A stretch of 64,000 nt of DNA from Corythucha ciliata (lineage: Eukaryota; Arthropoda; Insecta; Hemiptera; Tingidae). The DNA lies in assembly GCA_038030265.1 (NCBI GenBank), contig CM075939.1:29059253-29123252 (forward strand). Direction: 5' to 3'. Shown one piece after another: positions 47,831 to 59,374 of this stretch; the stretch's first letter is position 1, and each line of letters begins with the position of its first letter. The position numbers and the translations under genes are program-made. The notes beneath the pieces are model-generated. The model was not told the DNA's origin, did no database searches, and was given only the letters and a program-made list of their open reading frames with translations.

Positions 47831-48561
47831 AGGAAAAAAGTCGAGGCTGACAAAACAACAGGGCTTCCGCGTGTGAACTGAAGCCGAAAACTCAGGCACC
47901 CATTTTCACACAATTCAGTTCACTATTGTGCCTTTGTGTTAAAGTGTCTTTTTAATTAAAAACTGTCAGTAGGTCGTTGCAAAACTTGAATTCTGGTGAT
48001 AGGCCCGAATGATAACTTTCATAATTTTTTAAATTCACGTCAATGGTAGAATTTGCTACGTGATGTTATTTTCACCCAAAAACTTTTATTTTATTTTAAA
48101 TAATTTTTCGAATTTCAAGAAAATTTATGCCCCTGTTTGAAACTTCAATTTACACGGGAAGCTCATCCTCCTAATTCATCATTTCACTGAATTGTATACC
48201 GTGGTGGTTAGGTCAAGGTGTATAGGGAAGACCGATGGGGTTCATCATTCTTTGAAGTAAACTTGTGGTTGTGACTTAATTTGGCTATTAAGGGTCGAAT
48301 ATTTTGTTTGTTTTCCTGAAATGTCGGTCAGCTAAGACTTTTAAAAAGCGAAGATGTCTTTTAAGAGGCAATGAGTGATGAGGCTGGCAACCAACTATAA
48401 GACTGAGCTGTGAGAGTAAGCGATCTAGCCTAATTTCCAGCTAATCGTTGATTTGCCGCATATCTTGGTGGTGAAAATTAACTTCTCATTTAAAACAACA
48501 TCAGTGACGTCCAGGTTAATATATATCGTTGAATTATTAATTAGCAGTTTTATTAAGGAAC

Positions 48562-48975
48562 CTTTAAGGGGGAGTTGCACATGTGTTTCCTCGACCCCCC
48601 TCCAATCATACCTCGCCTACTCCGCGTTACGGATATTACCGCCGTATTTCTGCACCAATCGTGGACTTCAAGGGCTCATTTAAATCTTCAGGAAATTCCG
48701 CACAAGCGTACGATTTTCCTTTTTCATATTTCATCCCTAAAATAACTGTAAAAACGCACACAAACTTTTACCTTGAAAATTCAAACTTCAAACTCTTTCG
48801 ACGACTTATTTAGGAAAGCAAGATCGTACGCTTGTGCGGAATTTCCTGAAGATTTAAATGAGCCCTTGAAGTCCACGATTAGTGCAGAAATATGGCGGTA
48901 ATTTCCGTAACGCGGAGTAGGCGAGGTAAGATTGGAGGGGGGTCGAGGAAACACATGTACAACTCCCCCTTAAAG
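48562..48975. mobile_element. 414-bp fold-back element with arms of about 150 bp
   Basis: The left arm begins CTTTAAGGGGGAGTTGCACA and runs through CCTCGACCCCCCTCC, TACTCCGCGTTACGG and GGACTTCAAGGGCTCATTTA to GCACAAGCGTACGAT. The right arm (about 48823-48975) is its near-perfect inverse. A spacer of about 110 AT-rich bases separates them. TTAA occurs within the terminus on both sides. No coding capacity. High arm identity suggests a fairly recent copy. Confidence 0.8.
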
Positions 48976-50647
48976 ACGAGTAGACGCATAAGGCGCCATG
49001 TTCGTTTTTATCAGTTTAATAAGAAGGGTTGGGGGTGGTTTGTTGAGCTCCACAAAGCATCAACAAAAGGTGGATTTTACAAGACTGATAACTGATAAGA
49101 GCGAACGTGAAGAGGTTTGCGAGCGAGCGTGAAGAGGTCTGTGATTTTACCTGTCTGATTATAGGTTCTGTAGTTTTATGCGGTAACCCTCAGAGAACAA
49201 AGCGGATAGTGCCCAGTGACGACACGAGTCATCAACCAACGTCATCAATCACAAACGTTTAAACTCGCATACAAAATTTTTAGTAATTAAATAACAAATA
49301 AATCTAGCACTTTTAGTGCCAACATTTCATATTTTATGTTTAATTGAGCATAATACGTCACAAAAAAGAAAAAATACTTTTTGGGCAAAATTCTACATCA
49401 TGTTAAGTTCCTCATTGAACCGTCAATATAATCATGACCACATTCCTCCGAAATCCGGCTTGACTAAGATAAGCTTTTCAATATTTTACTCTCCTATAAA
49501 TTAACAACATTTTCAGCATAACAAATTGACTCATGCACCTCCACCTCTCCCTGCCCCGTTTAATTTTCCGGTCATTGCTTGATAAATTTGTCGACGTCTG
49601 CGACAGCACACCATCAATCAAGTTATCATTTTTCAATTCACCCTTTACTTTTCCTCTCCGCCTACTGCCAGTTTTTTTAGTTTCATTTCTAGTTGTACGT
49701 ATTTTATGTGTCCCTTGGAAATCTTCAAACTTATTTTCATCTATAAAACTCCACTTCCTCATCCCTTTTTTACATCGTAAAATCCGCTGTCTTCACATCC
49801 TTGAAAAGAAAAAAAAAAACAGAGGCTGAAAGAATGATAAAAAAAATGTCAGTAGAGTGAGTGCAACAAGTCCCTTTTGTTTCTGCTAAATGGAAGCAGT
49901 GAGATTCGTGATGGAATGGAGGGGAAGACTACCTCTTAAAAGATTATTCACGTAATACTCACACTTCTCGCGGCCTTTTTCACAATTAGAATTATCTCAT
50001 CTTTTTTTTTTTTAAGTTCGTCATTCAATATTATGAGAAATCTTTCAATCCACCCTCAAAGCGTGTTCACCCACCTTTCATCATTAGCGCTATACTTCGA
50101 TTGAACAAAAGAAAACTTCTTTCACTAGGGAGGGGGGGAACTAGGGAGTTTGAAAATTATGAAAACGCGGGCTTGAGTTTTCTTTTATTTCTCCCAAGAA
50201 ATAATCTCTTTCAAGAGGGTGAAGTACGCGCACTTATGAAAGTAATTCAGGTGGTTTACTGCAGCAAAAGATGTGTCTTGGTGTGAATCTTATTTCTCGT
50301 GGGCGTTGAATACGGAATTTGGAATTCGGGCGGTATTTTCTTTTCGATGATGCTACATTTGACCCCTCCCCCCCACGCTATACTCCCAGGAAGTGATATT
50401 AGAAATTTTACCCAAAACCAAAACGCTCAGCGAGAGGGTAAGATAGAATCGAGGGTTCAGTCGCATTTTGTGAATGCTGGCCATAAGGGCGCATAGTCGC
50501 GAGGAAGCGTTTGTGGGCGCGGGGTGTGACATTGAAATAAAATTAGGGGATCCATTTTATTTTTAAAATAACCTTTGCATGTAGCAAAAGATCGTAGCCG
50601 TAGGATCCAACGTTGTCAGTCTTCCCTCGTCGGGGTGCGTCATCGAC

Positions 50648-50680
50648 GGACCGGTTTCGGCTGCGCTCACCATCTTCAGC
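50648..50680 (-). repeat. Conserved retroelement-type hairpin motif, locus B
   Basis: The minus strand reads GCTGAAGATGGTGAGCGCAG followed by CCGAAACCGGTCC. It shares CTGAAGATGG and GCCGAAACCG with locus A at 41470-41499 in the same orientation, with a different loop. Flanking repeats of TCTGACGA / TTCGTCAGA type occur at 50730-50900. Confidence 0.5.
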
Positions 50681-51869
50681 GTTTGGTTTCCCAACTGAAA
50701 CTCCAGTTGTCTTTCACTTGTTCCCTGCATGCGATTTCTGACGAAAATTCGTTATGACGAGTTTGTCCCCCGTACGTATTCTGACGAGGATTTCTCTCAC
50801 ATAGTAACCATGTTCATTGAAAAGCAGCAGACGTTTGTTTGTTTAAGTGAATTCGTCAGAGCTCGTCATGCAGAACACATTTTCGTCAGAAATTTTATGC
50901 GTAGTAACCCTAGCCTTAGCCTCTGAACGATTTTTAAAAAACTTTGAAATTGAATGAAACTGCGTGTCTTGAGGTTTGTCGGCATGGGGAATCATAAAAT
51001 CAAAGCTGATTTTGGATCAGACAATCCGTTGAAAGGGTTATTCCAGTGTTTCAAGCGTATCCGGCCGCATTGACTCGTTTTCGGAGGTCGGTCGAATTTT
51101 TCGTGGACGGTGACGACGCAATCGTAGCCCTCGAAGACCAAGGAAGAGCCTTCATCCCATGGGGACCTCGCCGGCACACTATATGGAGTCAAAAATATGG
51201 GCTGAAGTCAACGACATCACAAAACGCTCACTTTAGCTTTGGGGCGCTGACGCAACTAACCAATGTCTGGTGGTAAGGGCTGTACTATGACGGCTCAAAT
51301 CGAATAATGGCCCAAAATATGTTTTTTTAATTTCCCACGCGGTTCCGGTTCTCAGCGGCCGCATGTATTTTATAGTGAATGACGGCCATCTCGGAATCTA
51401 CATCAGTGAACGCTCATTTTCATCCCTTTAACGATAATAAAAAAGGTACCTCGAGGTAGTATGTGGGCAAAGGAAAGGGAAGGAAATAATTTGCCTCTTG
51501 CATCAAGCCGTGTTGTGGCTGTTCCAGCGGGCCTTTATAGTAAAATACTGAACATATTACACAGCGGAGTACGAAAATGTCACTGTAACTACCCAAGAAG
51601 CCAACAGAACTGGATGGAAGAGTATAAGAGACCGTTCGAACAGTTCATTAGCCGACGCAAAGGGCCGTTATTCTCGTGAAATCGTGAACTGGTCTGAGAA
51701 CACAAATTTAACCCCAAAAACCGACAACTTATAATGAGGAAAATCTCGGATTTACGGTCAATAATTTTGTGCGGTAATTTTGGCCTACCGACTGATTGAT
51801 TTCTGGACGAGTAACGATTTCTTACTTTTGATTACCGTTAACGACTAACGGTAACTTCTTAAAATTGTA

Positions 51870-52960
51870 CTCTGTTCTTTTTTGAAGAGCATCAAGTTCT
51901 GCGTCGAATCACTTTTTCTTTTGTCACAATTGACCCAGCCGTTTCGCCGGTATTGATTTTTTTACAATGGTCATCTTTAGTCGCTTTTGGCAAAAGTGCG
52001 TGAAAAAATAAAAGTAGTTCAACTCTCAGTTGAGTGATGTAATCTCTGCCGCTACCTATAAGACTGGTGATATGGTGAGTTTTAACATTTATGGGCAAAG
52101 TTAGTGGGCATAGTCACTTTTTTTTAAAACAAAACCTATTTTCCTATTTTTATCGCCTGAATAGAATATTTTCCAGGTCTTGAAAAATTTGGCAAATATG
52201 GTTTCTGACTGTAAATTTTACCAGCTTTCACTGAAAAATAGTGCAATTTTGATCGAAGGCTTCGTTCGATAGTTATAGGCAAAAACGTTCGGCTGAAGAA
52301 AGGAGTTATTGGGAAATTACTCATTTTGCGAATTTCCCACTGCGTTTTATTGCAACTTATCGGGTCTTTATAAAAACGCCATAGATGACTCCTTATAGGA
52401 AATTTAACGAGCTTTCAGATGAGTTTCTTTAAAGTTTGATCGGATGGATAGTTTTTGAGTTAAAGGCCGAAATGTGACAAAAAAGTTTTTTTGCAGCAAA
52501 TTTCAAATTGTTTGACGTTATGGGCCAGTCTTATATTAATCTTCAAATGAAATTTCATATAATAGGTCTGATAGAAAATTCAATCAGCTTTCAGATCGTT
52601 TTTCATAGGAAAAAATTGGACTACGTGTTCTCGAGCTATTGGCAAAAATGTGCAGAAAAACGTGGTTTTTGGGCCGCCTTTTTTCGCTTTTTTTGTCGCT
52701 AACTGATACCACTGATTTTTACTGTAGGTTTCAAGGCTTTTCACTTAAGTAAAATTCAATTCTGAAAACTTTGATTTCTTGACATTTTTCGATTGGAACA
52801 GCCGTTTTGAAGTCGCAACTGCCTTAGTCATTTTTATTAATTTTACCAAAAGTGGCTAAAAATGACCATTTCAAAATATTAATATCGGTGACACGGCTGG
52901 GTCAATTGTGACAAAAGAAAGAACGATTCGACGCAGAATTCAATGCTTTTCAAAAAGTGA
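51870..52960. repeat. 1.1-kb inverted-repeat element with repeated GGCAAAAA phrases
   Basis: TTCTGCGTCGAATCAC, then TTTTGTCACAATTGACCCAG and CCGT (51897-51950), is repeated inverted at 52895-52940, and the arms extend to about 115 bases each. The interior has several copies of a phrase like GAGTTATAGGCAAAAA (for example 52270, 52460, 52635 and, just outside, 52998), which implies an internal degenerate repeat. No protein is recognisable. Confidence 0.6.
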
Positions 52961-55833
52961 GAGGGTAACATTTTCCGTAGAATGCGTCATTAAGGAGTTA
53001 TAAGCAAAAAACTGGAAAAAGTGCGAAAAATGAGCAGTTTTTCGCGATTTTCTCAAACGCACAGGGAAATTTTGTTGGATCTCTTCAGATTCGTGTTCCT
53101 CACCTCAAGAAACATAGAATAAAGTGAAAAAATCGAAGACGAGATTTTTGTCCACGTGGAACTACCGTTTGACTGGTACTATATGTAGTTCCACAGGTAA
53201 CCTAAAGGCATATGAGCTATAACATGATTTGTTCATAGTTCCCTGCGTTGAGTTTTGGTTCTGGTGATGGAGGTGGTGATTATTTCATAAGGGGTCCTTC
53301 AGCTGGGGGAGTCCTGCTCTTCAAGAAACCAATTTCGCAGGGTTAGCTCTTGAAGAAAATATTCTCAAGGATCTCTGAATTGAAACCAATTTCGCGTGGT
53401 TTAGCCATTTTAACAACCAATTTTGCTTGCATCTATCGCTCTTTAAAAAGTACATTTTGCGAGATTTAGGAATCAAAAATCAATATCTTCAAGAAACCAA
53501 TGCGAAATTGGCCCGTGAATATTACGTTATTCCTCATTGCTTTCTGGATACAAGTGGTTGGGAAAGAAACAGGATCAAGCGCAAGACAATTCTTGGCAAA
53601 AGTCAACTCGGATTCCAAGTTATTTTTCAAAATTAAGGCCGAAATGTTCTGGTCACAAGTTTCGTGGCTCTCGATGGTGCGTCATTGAAGACGATTCTCA
53701 TGTGACGCGCCGAGTATTTTTATTTAAGTGCAGAACAGGTGCCGTTCTTTATTTGTCTCCTTGAAAAACTTTAAAAATAATTCTTAATGACTGCGGAATG
53801 TAAGAAATAGTTCTATTTTAACTCCTCAGACGCCATTGCTCGCTGTATGTGGCTCTGAAGACCTTATGCCGTATGCCAAGAGTTTTCATTTTACCCGCGA
53901 ATATCCCTTCCGTTTAGCTTAAATTTTTTGTCTTATTCAAAAGGTTTTCTGGAAACCGTCTCTTCTCATTGAGAAAGACATGTTTGAACCTTGCTTCAAG
54001 TTTAGAAATAAAACTCGTTAATCAAACGAAAATAAAAACGGAAAAAAGGTAGAGCTCCCCCCTCCACCAGTTCATATAGTAGACCGTTGTTGTCAAGAGA
54101 AAATACTGCCCCACTCCCTCCCACTTCCGGGAATTCCCGTCACTTTATATTGCTGTAAAGTTGTGTTGGCACCCTAAAAAGGCCAAAGGAGGGGGCTCTT
54201 GGGTCCGACGCAAAATCTTAACATAGTGAGATGGTAGACAGGCGGCTGTGAGGGCCAGAAATAGAAAGAACTTTTTTTCCTTCTGAAAAGAGTGAGATAG
54301 AAGGGAGGGGGGCGTAGAAAAAATCTGAACGCGAGCCAAAAAGTCTGACGACACAAAGGCGTACAATTCGAAATCTCTTGAAAGCTTCATTTCACGTGGG
54401 CATTGGGTTATTTGGGTGGTTTACCCCTGAGATGTGTTACGGGTTTCCCCTTTATTCACTGAAAAAAAGCTCGAAACTAGCATTGAATTATTGAAATCGA
54501 TGCGTAATAATGGAAAGCATTAAAAAAAAAAAAAAGTCACACTAAAGCCCCTGAAGATAACAATCACTTGTTGTGTTTGGCCGAGATGTGCTGATCGCGT
54601 GGCGATCGATTCTCGTCCTACTGTTATGTGCGATTGGATGTGATGGGATACTACGTGTGGACTGAGTCCCCACCCCCCTCTGTCTATCAACCCACACTTT
54701 CTCTTTTTTAGGGCTGAACAAGATAGGAGAGGGTCATCCCCTTTAGTTTGATTATCGGTTATCGACCAAAAGTAACTTTCTTTGGTAAAGTGCGCGATAC
54801 AAAACTTTTCGCGCGGATGAACTTCTCGAATTGAAGCCATAGCCTTGTGAATGAGGAGGAGGGTAGACCTATTAAACTTTGCACTTTGTGCATTGATTGA
54901 TGCTGGAGGACGGGTAAAGGCGAAAGTGAGGGAAACGAAAGATTTAAATTAGAATAAACAATCTTAATTGCTAGTAGACGGCGGAATATTTATGTTTTAC
55001 AAAAGTACACCATCACACAACTTTGCCCCCCCCCCTCCTTCAATGCTGTCACTGTACCTGTGGACTCGCTAGGTACACTTCCGCTCGGTGGAAATTGCCA
55101 CGGAAGTCCGGCCTCGAGTGGAACATTATCGATTTACTTCCGGTCGTGTCTTCCCTCACTCTCCTCACTCGCCGGCAATATTTACGTTGGTCCCTCATTT
55201 CGTATCATGGCTCTTCCACTCACTATCCCCTTTTAACCTTCACTCAGGCGTCCACTCGCTCGTCCCAGTCAATCTCCCCTATAACTTCATTTTTTCAATC
55301 GTTAACAATCTGCGATGTGTAAACTCCTCCCGTATCCGTCTACCAAATCAGAAGAAATGTTTTTTTTTTTCTTCTTTCTTTTCTGAATACATTTTCCTTT
55401 CTTCACGCCATAGGAAAATTTGGAGTTTAACAAATAAATTATTCAAATTTTATGGCGTCTCTTAAAAAGCACATTCGTGCTATGGGGGGGGGGGGGAGAG
55501 CAAAGTGAGAAGCTCCTTCGTACTCGGAAGAGAGAAGGTGTGTTATGGAAATGTGACAGGATGAATAAAGTTGGTGCCCTGAACTTTCCTTACTTCAGAG
55601 GATTCGTGCATGAGTAAGAAAACAGGGCTTTAGAGCATGGCTCTGGGCATCGGTGGTGGGAAGGACTTTTTTAAACAATGGAGAAACGGGGAAGCATTTC
55701 GGTTCATTTTTAATACATTAATGATGAAAATAAGAGAATTTTCATTTAAAACGCAAAATTTATGACAGTGTTGGTTATTATTGACTCCTCTGTATGTATA
55801 ACTCGAATTGTAAGATACTCTTTTTATTTTCAG

Positions 55834-55891
55834 GACTCACTTTTCCAGGACTTAGGGCAGGATACCCCGCCGTTCTTCCAGCCCAGTACGG
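55834..55891 (+). CDS. Rbm24: RBM24/RBM38-family protein, coding exon 3 (start of C-terminal tail)
   Basis: This is a 58-bp exon. Joined to the single base left from exon 2, it reads GLTFPGLRAGYPAVLPAQYG, that is residues 136-154 plus two bases of the next codon. It has an acceptor with a strong T-rich tract ending TTTTCAG and a donor GTAAGT. The phase entry (1) and exit (2) keep the frame open from exon 2. The position directly after KPRGNLQP, and the small Gly/Pro/Tyr-rich composition, fit the unstructured tail that follows the RRM in this family. The support is weaker than for exons 1 and 2 because the tail is less conserved, and it rests on frame, splice sites and order. The rest of the tail and the stop codon lie beyond 64000. 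Confidence 0.8.
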
Positions 55892-57838
55892 GTAAGTACT
55901 TCTTACCCTTTTCAATTTATTATGTTTTCATTTTGAATATTACATTCTATAAGATACATGAAAAACTTGGCGGTTTCGTTATTGCATTTACGAGAAAGTT
56001 ATGACGTTCATTGTTAAAAGCCCCTTTCATTAAGAAAAAATACAACATAAAAGCGCCCAGATGTAATCTTGAAGCACTTATATAATCACCTGTCAAAATT
56101 AATGCGCACTTGTCTCATGGGACTTATGAAAAGAATATTAAATTCGTTTGTTGTTTACCATCTTAAGGGAACTTTATTGAAAGATGAAAATAGAAAAATT
56201 GATTTTTATTCCTTCGTTTTCAATCGTTAATAAACTCGTTCAACCATCTCACAACTCTCTCACCACCTCCCCCCTCCCCATCTTTATTTACCTGTAACGA
56301 GTCCACTGATGTCACTAACGAGGAGCTAAGAGCTAACGGACCAATTACTCCCAGCACCCCTCCCGCCAGCCTTAATAGCAGAGAAGAAGCTCTGCTTCTA
56401 ATAATATTATATGCATAGGCCTATACCTAATCCTTGACAGGCCCAAAGTTCCCGCTAAAGATCCCTTTAGCTTAGGTCCCGATCGTTAGAATCATTAGGC
56501 TGATTGTTCCTCGTATTTCAGAAGGACTCGCCGCCAAGTTTTTTTTCCAACTTGCAATTTTTATTTCAGCTATAGATTTTAAGTTTTATTTTTATTTTTC
56601 AAATAATTAAAAAGAAACAACGCAAAGCAGGTCTCATATTGTATAAGAAGAAAAAAAAACTCCTGGGGGTTTTCGTCCTGTTTTTACAGACGCTCTGTCG
56701 GCGATGAGCTCTCTCCCTGGACACCGACTAGCTACATAGCGGTGCTCGATAATTGATAGGAAAGATATGTACGTCCTTTGAAAAGAAAAAAAATCACAAC
56801 CAAATAACCTGTTGTTTTTTTATACGGAAGCGAATTGGAATTATATTTTATTTTGTTTGCTCTCTTTGACTTTTTTTTGGCTGTGCTTTTCTCCCCCCCC
56901 CCCCCATTGCACACCGGATTGGACGAAAGAGTCCTTTTACCCATTCCCCTCCCTGTTTCATTTTCACCACAGGGGCTTCAGCTCTCATTTAATTTTATTA
57001 TTTTTCCCCATTTTGTTTTAACAATAACTTCTTATCTTCTTCCAGTTTTTTAATGATATTGTGAAATCATTGAAATGAATAAAAAGGCATAAAATTGTTG
57101 TTAAAACAAACAATTTATTGCACGGATGTGTTCAAACTAGCTATTTTACTTCTGTGGTTTTTCATTTATTTTTATTTTCCATTATGTTTCTTTTTAGAGG
57201 TCTACGAGCAGATTTTTAATTTTTTTCTTTTTTTTACTCCTTAATTGGAATTTATATACCTTTCATTACGGCGTCACTAGCTTGTGGGTTAGGCAAACTT
57301 TGGTGGATTTTTTAAATCACATAATATTATAAAGGTTGTTTCATCATGATCGAAACGTCCTTGCAAAGAACTCTTCCAGGTCTCCGAGATATTCTCATCA
57401 TTTTCTAATCTTTGGAACAGGCATTTGGGTCACACCCAGACCTGCTATTGTTTTTTTTTTTTTTTTTTCTCCCAAATGATTTCGATTGGAGCCGGTCGCG
57501 TTGAATGAGTGCCTCGGGTAATGACCAAGTGCAAAATGGAATCTCGTAAAACCCAAAAGCCAACGGTTACGCGAACGCAAACGTTCCAATGATTTCGGGC
57601 CTTACCTTAAAGGCGTTTATGGGTCCTTCAGACAATGGTCAACTGCAAAATGCAGACAGTTCCGACTTAAATGTACCTGGCCGGGAGGAGGGGGGGGGCT
57701 TCATCGCCCCTTGAAGACAAAAAAAAAATGTGCTTTTCGCGATTTCGTTGGCATAGGCCGATTTTTTTGAGTTGTGAGCAGTCCAGCGAAGCTCTTCTTT
57801 GGAACGTATTAGAGCTGTCGATAATGTGGTCGCTTCAA

Positions 57839-58340
57839 ACCACAGTATAGCTCCAATCACACCAAAGCCCCAACCTCGGCAAAGTTCAAAACGACAGGAA
57901 AGCTCATAACCACAGCAAAGCTCCAAACCACAGCAAAGCTCCAAATCACAACATAGCTCCAAACCACAACAAAGGTCTAACCACAATAAAGATCCTAACC
58001 ACAGTTAAGTTCCAACCACAAAAAGCTCTAACATGAGCAAAGTCCAAAACTCCAAATCACTTCATAGCTCCAATCCACATCAAAGACACAAGCTACAACA
58101 AAGCTCCGATCTACAATATAGCTCCGACCACAGCATAGAGCTCCGACCACAGTAAAGGTTCAATTACAGTAAAGGTCCAACCAAAGCAAGGCTCCAACCA
58201 CAAAACGCTCTAAACACAACCAAGCCCCCTAACCACAGCAATGCTCCAAATCACAACATAGCTCCGAACCACAACAAAGGTCCTAACCACAGATAAGTTC
58301 CAACCACAAAAAGCTCTAAGCTTTCCAAAGCGTAAAGCTC
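57839..58340. repeat. 18-bp minisatellite with a higher-order duplication
   Basis: The unit is close to CCACAGCAAAGCTCCAAA, clearest at 57900-57965, and degenerates into CCACAA/CCACAG plus AGCTCC/AGGTCC words to 58320. A block of about 80 bases (57943-58030) recurs at 58243-58321 with few differences, so part of the array was copied at a distance of about 300 bp. Cysteine/Leu/Glu-repeat open frames on the minus strand are translations of the repeat, not proteins. Confidence 0.85.
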
Positions 58341-58918
58341 CCCCCCCCCTTCCATGATTACCCAACTCCGGGCCCCCAAGGAAGGCCGGAAACTGAACCT
58401 CTTGAAGGTTTTTGTCCCCGTTCAGTATCCGTACGTATGAGACCGAAGATGTTGAAGGCAATCCGGATGGTTTAAATCTTGATTCTTGATGCCTCCATTA
58501 CCACAGCCAACTGTGAGCATGGCGCGTAGTACGAACGCAAGAGGCTCAGAAATTGGGTAAAAATAGTGTACAAACTATTTTTCTCAATAGATACGCTTTT
58601 TCAGCTATGGGTTTGAAAACCTGAAGCGTGCGTTTTTTTAGATAACGGATTCGTACGGAACGTCTGTCTTCAGTCCTTATATGCAAGACAAGTTACCCTT
58701 TCATGCCTCTCACAGGCACCTCCACCCTACAGCCCCTTCCGTTAGACCGCTGATTGAGCCGCCTTCACATTATGAACTGTCAAAGCTCGGGCTTTGAGCT
58801 GTATTCAATTAAATATAACGAATCCCTGCGCACGATGCTCTTTGATTGTTACAGCTCACAGTCTTCGCCGTCACAGCCCGCATGTGAAGCTGCCGTGAAC
58901 GTGAACGTTTCAAGAGGT

Positions 58919-59004
58919 TTCTCGATTCACACATGCGAGGCACCCACCGCGTTCGCGCCGCGTAGCAACCGCGCCTCGGGAAACGCTTATGTGTGAAACG
59001 AGCC
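58919..59004. mobile_element. Small GC-rich fold-back with TCACACAT arms
   Basis: TCTCGATTCACACATGCGAG at the left pairs with CTTATGTGTGAAACGAGCC at the right, with inner GAGGC/GCCTC. The core is CpG-rich (CGTTCGCGCCGCGTAGCAAC). It is probably a very short MITE. Confidence 0.5.
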
Positions 59005-59374
59005 TATGACATAACGCTATCCCGCCATAGCAACCGCATCTTGTGGCATTCTCACACGGGTCTCTTCTTGATACGGCCCCTAGACGGGCTGGCTCTGGAT
59101 GTCACGCGGGTCGGCCTCGGGCTTGGGCATAAGGCAGCTGGGAACTAGAAAACAAGAAATGCAGTCGACAATATTTTTCCAAAAAGGAGAAAAGAAAACG
59201 CACGAATCCCACTCCTCGCCTTTCAACAGGGTGGTTTGTCGCGCGAACTTTTTGGCCGCAGCTTCCTTCTTCTTGAAAGTCATGAACAGGCTATGGGGTG
59301 CGCCTGAAAAAATGCTCCGTGAAGGACTCGACGTAGGTTCTTAAAACGAAGTAAAAATAGTTCTGGTGAATCAG

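Larger units (their letters stand above)
28552..55833 (+). other. Intron 2 of the RBM24-like gene
   Basis: The intron runs from donor GTGAGT to acceptor TTTTCAG, at phase 1, and is about 27.3 kb long. It carries the elements listed separately at 31010-31127, 32698-32820, 32935-33075, 34481-36057, 40928-41270, 41470-41499, 41935-42130, 48562-48975, 50648-50680 and 51870-52960. The stretches 28560-31000, 33080-34470, 36060-40690, 42140-48550, 48980-50640 and 52970-55830 show only AT-rich DNA, pyrimidine-rich tracts (notably around 37560-38200, 38960-39080 and 45430-45560) and chance open frames. No exon of another gene was recognised. Confidence 0.82.

Noticed and set aside
57639..57986. Cys/Leu/Glu-repeat protein on the minus strand
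   Set aside because: It is a direct translation of the 18-bp minisatellite, where any open frame gives a hexapeptide repeat.
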